NCBI RefSeq assembly: GCF_004770055.1 | Contig: NZ_RQEP01000018.1 | Location: forward strand, 124,001-188,000 | Origin: Leptospira semungkisensis | Lineage (GTDB): Bacteria; Spirochaetota; Leptospiria; Leptospirales; Leptospiraceae | Direction of reading: 5' to 3' | DNA length: 64,000 nt | Part shown: positions 57,664-64,000 of the stretch, piece by piece | Numbering within the stretch: the first letter of the stretch is position 1 | How the letters are laid out: every line of letters starts with the position of its first letter | Program-made: the position numbers and the translations under genes | Notes under the pieces: model-generated | Databases searched by the model: none | The model's input: only the letters and a program-made list of their open reading frames with translations | Told to the model about the DNA's origin: nothing

Positions 57664-59667
57664 TTAGCGAGTTAGGTTAATGATCAGGTTGAGTTTTTCA
57701 GCGACTGTGATCACGTCCTGGACTCTTGTTTTATCTACAAGAACCGCAGTAGGACCGATCTCATCCAACACGATCTTCTTGCCCTTGATCTGACCAAGCA
57801 AAAGTTCCATCACGTTCTGATCCTTGGTGCGAACAAGAACACAATCTTCAGCAACTTCTACCACAGGCAAATTGCCACCCCAATCTTCCAACAAGAAGAG
57901 AAGGTTTTGCGCAAGTTCTGCCTTGCTAGATGCCTTTAAGAAATCCACAAACTCGTTTGTCTTATATCCGAGCAAGATACCGAGTTGGTATGCTTCCTTG
58001 GTAAGAACGAAAGTATAAACACGATCGTAGTCTTTGAGTTCGGTGAATGCCTTTAATAGATGAATTCCGTAGATAGATACTTTCTCCGGGAATGCGATCA
58101 CGGAGAAATCCGGGTTGATAGTGATACCACCCTTCTCCGTAGAATTGGACAATTCTCCGGTTTGGAAGAAATATTCTCCCAACTTGGAAAGATTCAGGAA
58201 TCGGTTCGGGTATTCCACTTCCAAGAGACCGAACAAATGCAAGTAGAAGATCGCACTCATGATCTCTTTACGCAGATCCGCCAGATCAGTTTGGAAATTC
58301 TTGGTCCTAAATCCTGGGCTAAAAATCAGATGTTCTCTGATAATATTAGAGAAGATAACGGAAAGATGAATCCTCTTGGACTTGATGATTAGGTTCACAC
58401 ATTTGTCCAGGATCATCTTATCATAGAAAGGCATCTCCGTAGGTTGGAAAACCTCGGGAGGATTGACCCTCTTCATTCTCGCCTCGTTCACCTCATGGAT
58501 GACGAGTTTCATGATCTCAAAGATGTCTTTGCTTAAGAAACCTTCCAGATCTCCTCTCAGAATGATATTTTCCCCTTTGATATCTGCTAGATTCAAAAGT
58601 TTTAATATAGGAAGGATCAGCTCCATTTGATAGATCTGACTCTTCTCCGGGAAGATACTGATATCTGGATTTAATAGTTCTTGTTCTGTGCGTTTATGAT
58701 CCGCTTGCTTTACCTTGCCAGACTTAGCAAGCACGAGTCCCTTTCTGCTGATATAAGAGAGAAGTTTCTTCGTATTCAGGAAGAAATCCAACTCGTTCGT
58801 TGCGATCTTTTCCTGTCTCTGGCGAGTTCCCTTCTTAACGGAAGGAAGGATCGGATTATTTTGGATGTATTTTAAAAGTTCATCTGGAAGAGCAAAGATT
58901 CGAACAAACTTCTCTTCTACAAAGCAAACATCTGCAACAAGACCTTTTTCGACTAGTGCCGGAATGATTGCCTCGTATTTGCCTCTGCCCATGACGATAA
59001 AACTGCGAATATCGTCTGCGTCAGCAGCTCCACCGCTCAGATAGATCCGGATAAGTGTATCCCTCTCCAATTCGCTTAACGATAGGAGTGATGCCTCATA
59101 CGCCTCAGGAGAGGTAGCATGAGTGATGAACTTACGAATGCTGTCTATTTTGGCCGGAGCCTTGACTGCCTTCTTCCATTCTGCAGAGATATCTGTTAGC
59201 TTTTTGCGTTCTAAAAGCTTCTCTACGGAGACTTTGTATTTGTCTCCTTTGAGATTTTGCTCCAAAGAGACCAGAGAAGCCAATTCCTCATAAGCATGAT
59301 ACTTATCCAGGTTATTGGTTAATCTTTCTCTATTCTTTCTTTGGTAGACTAAATGATATTTGCGGAGAAGGTTTAACTCCATCTCCACGTTGATTGGGGG
59401 AATATTTACTTTACGGGAGATCTCTCCGAGAGTGAGAACATTCTTATTCTTCAATATAGAAGTATAGATATTCACCTGGAGAATAGTCAGCTTTTCTAGA
59501 ACTCCTTTTAGAAAGAATTCATCTAGAAAACTATCATAAAGGAACTTAACGTTCTTATTTTTTTCTTTGAACGGGAGCTTGGGAATGTTCCAGAGAGAGG
59601 CGGTCTTCTTTAGGTCGTTCAGTTCGAGTTTTTCTAATTCTTGCAATAAAACCGATTCGCCGCTCAT
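57664..59667 (-). CDS. Motorless XPB/Ssl2 N-terminal-like (helicase-associated) protein
   Basis: 667 residues. The N-terminal third has winged-helix-like parts ([24 protein letters not shown], in pieces). The C-terminal about 150 residues follow the PF13625-type domain that precedes XPB/Ssl2 helicases: [15 protein letters not shown], a helical part, [27 protein letters not shown] and [25 protein letters not shown] (shortened). No Walker A, DEAD or other helicase motifs occur anywhere, so there is no ATPase. Such proteins occur in some spirochaetes and actinobacteria without known function. It could be a DNA- or RNA-binding adaptor. Divergent from the UbiB-type gene. Confidence 0.7.
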   Translation of the reverse strand: MSGESVLLQELEKLELNDLKKTASLWNIPKLPFKEKNKNVKFLYDSFLDEFFLKGVLEKLTILQVNIYTSILKNKNVLTLGEISRKVNIPPINVEMELNLLRKYHLVYQRKNRERLTNNLDKYHAYEELASLVSLEQNLKGDKYKVSVEKLLERKKLTDISAEWKKAVKAPAKIDSIRKFITHATSPEAYEASLLSLSELERDTLIRIYLSGGAADADDIRSFIVMGRGKYEAIIPALVEKGLVADVCFVEEKFVRIFALPDELLKYIQNNPILPSVKKGTRQRQEKIATNELDFFLNTKKLLSYISRKGLVLAKSGKVKQADHKRTEQELLNPDISIFPEKSQIYQMELILPILKLLNLADIKGENIILRGDLEGFLSKDIFEIMKLVIHEVNEARMKRVNPPEVFQPTEMPFYDKMILDKCVNLIIKSKRIHLSVIFSNIIREHLIFSPGFRTKNFQTDLADLRKEIMSAIFYLHLFGLLEVEYPNRFLNLSKLGEYFFQTGELSNSTEKGGITINPDFSVIAFPEKVSIYGIHLLKAFTELKDYDRVYTFVLTKEAYQLGILLGYKTNEFVDFLKASSKAELAQNLLFLLEDWGGNLPVVEVAEDCVLVRTKDQNVMELLLGQIKGKKIVLDEIGPTAVLVDKTRVQDVITVAEKLNLIINLTR

Positions 59668-59859
59668 ACCACTGACCGAATATATCGTTCGAAAGCCATC
59701 CTCTAATTCTCGCCGCTCCCGTAAACCAAAATACGGTTTTTCGGCAGAAGCTTGTTGGATAGACCCAAGTGACTCTTGGTCGGTTCCTTCCCCGAATCGA
59801 GGGAAAAAGCTTTCGATTTGGATTGTCCTCTTCTATCTATCTACTAATTTGGAACTGAA

Positions 59860-61161
59860 ATGTCGGGATTTTTTAATCAGATCAAACAAGGGGTAAATAG
59901 TGCCGCCAGAATGGTCGCGAGCAGCTACGTATTCTCTTCCAAGACCCTTCTTCTCTTAAAGGATCTGGCTGTAGGAGGTACTACATCCGAAAATATTCCC
60001 GTACGACTTAGGGAAGCTTTCGAAGAGTTAGGTGCAACCTATATCAAACTCGGTCAATTTATTGCCTCTGCGCCTTCTTTATTCCCGCAAGAGATTGTCA
60101 CCGAAATGCAAAAATGTTTGGATTCCGTCCGACCCATTCCCTTCTCCGAAGTTCAAAAAACTTTAAAGAAGGAACTAGGAAGGGATTATATGTCCTTATT
60201 CCAAAGCATAGATCCTGTGCCAATTGCCTCCGCTTCCATCGCCCAAGTGCATTCTGCAGTCACAAAAGATGGCTTGGATGTGGTACTCAAAGTCCAGAGA
60301 CAGGATATAGAGACCGCTCTCGGCGCCGACTTGAACCTGCTTTATTTGGCTTCGAAACTATTTGAGATCTTCGTTCCAGGCTTGAATCGCTCCGGACTTT
60401 CCGAGATGGTAGGCATGTTCCAAAGCTCCATTTTAGAAGAGATCGATTTCGAGAAAGAAGCCGCCAATATAGAAGAGTTTGAAAAATATCTATTGAATGC
60501 GGGAGAGACCAGAGCAAGGGTCCCTAAGGTCTATAAAGAATTGAGTACAATGAAAGTACTGACCATGGAGCGCTTTTATGGCGCCCCAATCACGGACGAG
60601 CTATCTCTTCGCAAATTCACGTCTGATCCGTCCAAGACGCTTTCAGACGCTTTAGAGATCTGGTTCTCGACTCTTTCCAAGTCCGGCTTCTTTCATGCGG
60701 ATGTACATGCAGGAAATCTAATGATCCTTAGGGACGGTAGCGTAGGCTTTATCGATTTCGGTATCGTAGGCAGAATCTCCTCCAAGGTTTGGGAAGGTCT
60801 CATGATCTTTTTAGAAGGTCTGGCATTGAATCGTACGGACAGGATCGCAAGCGGCCTTGTCCGAATGGATGGAACTGCCCAAGGAGTCGATGAGAAGAAA
60901 TTAGCTGCAGATCTCGAAAAGGTCTTTGGTCAAATGAGCAAGATGGTCATGGACATCCAAATGGGAGAATTGGAAGCATTCGACGAACAAAAGATGAACG
61001 CGATCCTATTCGAATTCAGAGATATTTCCAATCGAAACGGACTTAAGATCCCTAAAGAATTCGGTCTCTTGATCAAGCAGATCCTATACTTCGATCGTTA
61101 TATAAAATCCTTTGCTCCGGAATTGGATCTGATCCGAGACAGAGAAAAATTCATTCGATGA
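59860..61161 (+). CDS. UbiB/AarF/ABC1-family atypical kinase
   Basis: 433 residues. The UbiB fold is shown by the KxGQ motif [16 protein letters not shown], the Ala-rich loop [11 protein letters not shown], the catalytic [11 protein letters not shown] and metal motif FIDFGIVG. Family members regulate ubiquinone or prenyl-lipid chemistry by ATP-dependent activity. Unlike UbiB there are no C-terminal membrane helices, so a soluble position is possible. It overlaps feoA by 4 bases (ATGA), an unusual neighbour. Confidence 0.92.
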   Translation: MSGFFNQIKQGVNSAARMVASSYVFSSKTLLLLKDLAVGGTTSENIPVRLREAFEELGATYIKLGQFIASAPSLFPQEIVTEMQKCLDSVRPIPFSEVQKTLKKELGRDYMSLFQSIDPVPIASASIAQVHSAVTKDGLDVVLKVQRQDIETALGADLNLLYLASKLFEIFVPGLNRSGLSEMVGMFQSSILEEIDFEKEAANIEEFEKYLLNAGETRARVPKVYKELSTMKVLTMERFYGAPITDELSLRKFTSDPSKTLSDALEIWFSTLSKSGFFHADVHAGNLMILRDGSVGFIDFGIVGRISSKVWEGLMIFLEGLALNRTDRIASGLVRMDGTAQGVDEKKLAADLEKVFGQMSKMVMDIQMGELEAFDEQKMNAILFEFRDISNRNGLKIPKEFGLLIKQILYFDRYIKSFAPELDLIRDREKFIR

Positions 61162-61391
61162 AAACATTATTATTTCAATTAGAAGCGGGAGAATCAGGGA
61201 TTATCGCTAGGGTAAAAAACGAATCCGGAAAGACTGGGCTCGTTCGAAATCTTTTTGATATGGGATTTCTCCCGGGAACACAGGTCACAGTGCTACAAAA
61301 ATTTCCGGAACAAGAAAAGATGGTCGTAAAACTCGGATTAGTACAATTAGCGATCCGTAAATTAGAGGCTGATCTTTTGGAACTTAACTGA
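61158..61391 (+). CDS. feoA: Ferrous iron transport protein A
   Basis: 77 residues of SH3-like FeoA fold: [21 protein letters not shown] and the closing [15 protein letters not shown]. FeoA supports the FeoB transporter. The start overlaps the UbiB-type gene stop by 4 bases, and feoB begins 3 bases after the stop. Confidence 0.92.
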   Translation: MKTLLFQLEAGESGIIARVKNESGKTGLVRNLFDMGFLPGTQVTVLQKFPEQEKMVVKLGLVQLAIRKLEADLLELN

Positions 61392-61394
61392 TCT

Positions 61395-63539
61395 ATGAAA
61401 CTATTTCCTTCCAATGTATTAGAAAAATCTGATGATTCAACCGAATCGATCCGAGTCCTTCTCACCGGAAATCCAAACTGCGGAAAATCCACATTATTCA
61501 ACGGGCTCACGGGACTCAGACAGAAGACAGGCAATTTTCACGGAGTAACCGTCGAAAAAGCAGAGGGAAATATTCATACAGAACAAGGAAGTGTTTCTCT
61601 CATAGATCTTCCCGGGGCATATAGCTTAGGGGGAGAATCAGAAGATAAGCAGGTTACCACTCGACTCCTTCTATCCAGAAGCAAGGAAGATCGTCTACTA
61701 TTCGTATTAGATGCAGTCGCGGTAGAGAGAGGATTACAATTCCTATTACAAATTTCTAACTTAAAAATCCCTATGTTTGTAGCGGTCACAATGAGAGATG
61801 CATTGGAGAAGAAGGGAGTAAAACTGGATCTAAACGTTCTATCCAAAGCGTTCGGCGTTCCATTCTTCTTCGTGAATCCTAAAACAGGCGAAGGCGTAGA
61901 CTCTCTGAAAGAAGTTCTCGTGCAAGAGACTACATATAAAATCCCTGACCCTGACTTTTCCCTAGACAAAAAAAGGTCCGCATTGATTGGATCCATCCTT
62001 TCTAAACTTTCTTCTTCCGACCAAGACTCATTGCAATTCATTGTGGAGAATTCTTTAAAGGAATTCAGTGGAGAAACCTTGCAGACAGGGCTGCCAGGAC
62101 AAAGCTTTCTTCCGGAAAAAGTAAGACAACTCGCCTTCTCCGAATGGGAAAAGTCCGGATTGCAATTTTCTTATGGAGATGAACTCGTCCAAAGATCTAT
62201 ATGGATCAAAAAGCTTCTATCTAAAGCGATCTCAGGAAAGGAGACTTTAGAAAAAGGAATATTAGGATTTGCAGATAAACTTCTATTGCATCCTGTCTGG
62301 GGACTAGGGATCTTTCTTGCCCTTATGGCCTTAGTATTCCAATTTCTATTTACTTGGTCGGAAGTCCCCATGGATTGGATAGAAGGCCAAATCTCCAATC
62401 TTGCCGAATGGGCGGGAGCCTTCCTTCCAGAAGGTCCAATCCGATCTCTTGTCCAAGAGGGAATGATCGGAGGAGTCGGAGCAGTCTTAGTATTCATCCC
62501 ACAGATTAGCTTACTTTTCCTTTTTATCGGGATCATGGAAGAAAGCGGTTATATTGCAAGGGCTTCCTTTCTAATGGACCGCTTCATGGGAAAATTCGGA
62601 CTTTCCGGTAAATCCTTTATCCCTTTGTTGTCGAGTGCCGCCTGCGCCGTTCCTGCGATCATGGGAACAAGAACCATAGAAAATAAATCGGATCGACTCA
62701 CGACTATCCTAGTCTCTCCTCTCATCACATGCTCCGCAAGATATCCGGTTTACATTTTAGTAATAGGCACAGTCTTTTCTTCGAATCCTGTATTCGGTAT
62801 TTTCTCTCCTAAAGTACTAGCGTTATTCTCTCTCTTTCTTTTAGGAATGTTTGCCTCCATGGGCGCAGCGTTCATTTTCAAAAAAACATTTTTTCTTTCT
62901 GAGCCTTCGTACTTTCTAATGGAGCTTCCCAGATACCAATTGCCTTCTCTGAGAAGCCTCTTCTTCACAGTATATAAGAAGATCAGAGCATTCGTTTTGA
63001 ATGCAGGAAAGGTAATACTCTTCATCTCCATTATCTTATGGTTTTTAGCCAACTATCCGAGAGTAGAAGGATCTAAAACTGAAGGACTCACTGCTGCCCA
63101 AACCAAATCTATTCAGATCTCAGAATCATACGCAGGAAGAATGGGAAAGGCAATGGAGCCTGTGTTAGCCCCGATCGGATTCGGATGGAAAATGGGATTA
63201 GGGATCATCACTTCATTTGCAGCAAGAGAAGTAATGGTATCCACTCTCTCCATTGTTTACGGAGTACAGGGAGAAGATTCCGAGGATGAAAACTTAAGAA
63301 GTGCACTCCGAAATGATAAGGATCCGAGCACAGGAAAACCGATCTGGACCATAGCAAGCGCACTTAGTCTTCTGATTTTCTTCGCATTCGCTTGCCAATG
63401 CATGTCTACACTTGCGGTAGTTAAGAAAGAAACAAATTCCCTATTCTGGCCGTTTTTCTTATTTACATACATGACAATTCTTGCATATTGTTCCGCCTTC
63501 CTAGTATTTCACGTTTCGAAATTTCTAGGCTGGAATTAA
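61395..63539 (+). CDS. feoB: Ferrous iron transporter FeoB
   Basis: 714 residues. An N-terminal G-domain has G1 GNPNCGKS (25-32), switch region and G3 DLPG (71-74); the membrane half has the two Gate motifs, including [16 protein letters not shown] and [19 protein letters not shown]. It imports Fe(II). The G4 guanine-specificity motif, normally Asn-x-x-Asp, reads TMRD (132-135), so nucleotide preference may be altered. It directly follows feoA, forming a UbiB-feoA-feoB unit. Confidence 0.96.
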   Translation: MKLFPSNVLEKSDDSTESIRVLLTGNPNCGKSTLFNGLTGLRQKTGNFHGVTVEKAEGNIHTEQGSVSLIDLPGAYSLGGESEDKQVTTRLLLSRSKEDRLLFVLDAVAVERGLQFLLQISNLKIPMFVAVTMRDALEKKGVKLDLNVLSKAFGVPFFFVNPKTGEGVDSLKEVLVQETTYKIPDPDFSLDKKRSALIGSILSKLSSSDQDSLQFIVENSLKEFSGETLQTGLPGQSFLPEKVRQLAFSEWEKSGLQFSYGDELVQRSIWIKKLLSKAISGKETLEKGILGFADKLLLHPVWGLGIFLALMALVFQFLFTWSEVPMDWIEGQISNLAEWAGAFLPEGPIRSLVQEGMIGGVGAVLVFIPQISLLFLFIGIMEESGYIARASFLMDRFMGKFGLSGKSFIPLLSSAACAVPAIMGTRTIENKSDRLTTILVSPLITCSARYPVYILVIGTVFSSNPVFGIFSPKVLALFSLFLLGMFASMGAAFIFKKTFFLSEPSYFLMELPRYQLPSLRSLFFTVYKKIRAFVLNAGKVILFISIILWFLANYPRVEGSKTEGLTAAQTKSIQISESYAGRMGKAMEPVLAPIGFGWKMGLGIITSFAAREVMVSTLSIVYGVQGEDSEDENLRSALRNDKDPSTGKPIWTIASALSLLIFFAFACQCMSTLAVVKKETNSLFWPFFLFTYMTILAYCSAFLVFHVSKFLGWN

Positions 63540-63552
63540 TTCCGAGGAAAAT

Positions 63553-64000
63553 ATGAAAAAAATCCCAGGGAACCTGCGTATTATCGCGTTCTACTCTTTT
63601 TGTTTTCTAAGCTTACTCACAATCTTCCGTTTTGCACTCTTATTCATCTACTACTCTAAGATCGGAAATTCTTCTCTATCTGAGATCATCATTTCCTTTA
63701 TCATAGGAATCCGGTTTGATCTATGCGTAACGGCAATTGTGATCGGACCTTCTTGGATCTTATCCTCTTTCTATTTCCCGAATCGTTGGAAATCCTACAG
63801 ATATATTTGGGGAATTCTACCTATTCCCCTCTTTCTTTGGATGACCGGACATTTAATCGGAGACACGATCTATTTCGGAGAGGCAGACAAACACCTTGGC
63901 TACGAAGGATTTGTGTTCTTAGGAAAGGACCTTCTCATCTTAATCGAAGCAGGAATTAAGAACGATACGTTAAAGGTTGTCTTAGGCCTGATTGGAATCG
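63553..64000 (+). CDS. LtaS/sulfatase-family membrane protein, 3' partial
   Basis: 149 codons are visible before the window edge, all open. The ATG at 63553 has GAGGAAA ahead. Four membrane helices are visible (about 10-30, 42-66, 68-90 and 98-110), with the motif GIRFDLC (54-60 approx.) at the start of the second. This N-terminal layout is that of lipoteichoic-acid-synthase-like and phosphoethanolamine/phosphoglycerol transferase-like sulfatase-fold proteins. The catalytic domain would be beyond the edge. It follows feoB by 13 bases. Confidence 0.65.
   Translation, partial: MKKIPGNLRIIAFYSFCFLSLLTIFRFALLFIYYSKIGNSSLSEIIISFIIGIRFDLCVTAIVIGPSWILSSFYFPNRWKSYRYIWGILPIPLFLWMTGHLIGDTIYFGEADKHLGYEGFVFLGKDLLILIEAGIKNDTLKVVLGLIGI

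Overview
The window reads as chromosomal DNA of a spirochaete of the genus Leptospira, probably one of the higher-GC, non-interrogans lineages. This is inferred from gene content (porin-2 type beta-barrel, loose spirochaetal lipoboxes, Cache chemoreceptors, HWE-type kinases, many exported proteins of unknown function), not from a database match. It holds about 59 protein genes, of which the first and last are cut by the window ends, plus two tRNA genes, a decayed tRNA copy, and a pair of related intergenic repeats. I see no insertion sequence, prophage, CRISPR array, rRNA or replication origin.

Layout. 1-6.1 kb: end of a porin gene with a strong terminator, a 480-base gene-free stretch rich in inverted repeats, then a minus-strand envelope operon (small membrane protein, TolC-like channel, membrane-fusion adaptor, predicted outer-membrane protein) with no inner-membrane pump gene in sight. 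6.1-10.8 kb: secA coupled to a BamE-like lipoprotein, an amidotransferase and a thioredoxin-like lipoprotein. 10.8-15.8 kb: an omega-like RNA polymerase subunit with a hyperacidic tail, a DUF115 protein, and a coupled set of a response regulator, a HEAT-repeat exported protein and two further exported proteins. 15.8-24.4 kb: a CAU-anticodon tRNA and its degenerate copy, a receiver/PAS/HWE kinase, an alpha/beta hydrolase with a GAF-like front half, a bifunctional-nuclease protein, a phasin-like protein, an MFS exporter, and a YCII/ECF42-type sigma pair.

24.4-33.4 kb: an ACT-ACT protein; a minus-strand run of small protein, hypothetical, thioredoxin, cyclic-nucleotide-gated metallo-beta-lactamase-fold enzyme, acyl-CoA dehydrogenase and outer-membrane protein; then divergent tatA-tatC followed by a membrane protein with a degenerate PP2C domain. 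33.4-36.9 kb: tRNA-Gly, tig, clpP and clpX in the classical protein-quality order. 36.9-43.1 kb: molybdenum cofactor genes (moaA, moaD, moaE, mobA, and a divergent MoeB-like gene) next to a single-subunit molybdopterin oxidoreductase that would use the cofactor; between them is a VOC protein with a palindromic operator inside its promoter.

43.1-64 kb: an orphan protein, a GDSL esterase lipoprotein, a GH3 hexosaminidase, hemW, two tandem chemoreceptors, ilvB-ilvN, a TPR protein, a metallophosphoesterase, a motorless XPB/Ssl2-N-like protein, a UbiB-type kinase overlapping feoA-feoB, and the start of an LtaS/sulfatase-type membrane protein. The observations most worth following are the motorless helicase-associated protein, the cyclic-nucleotide-gated hydrolase operon, the pumpless efflux operon, the UbiB-Feo coupling with an altered FeoB G4 motif, and the repeat found only in two convergent intergenic gaps.
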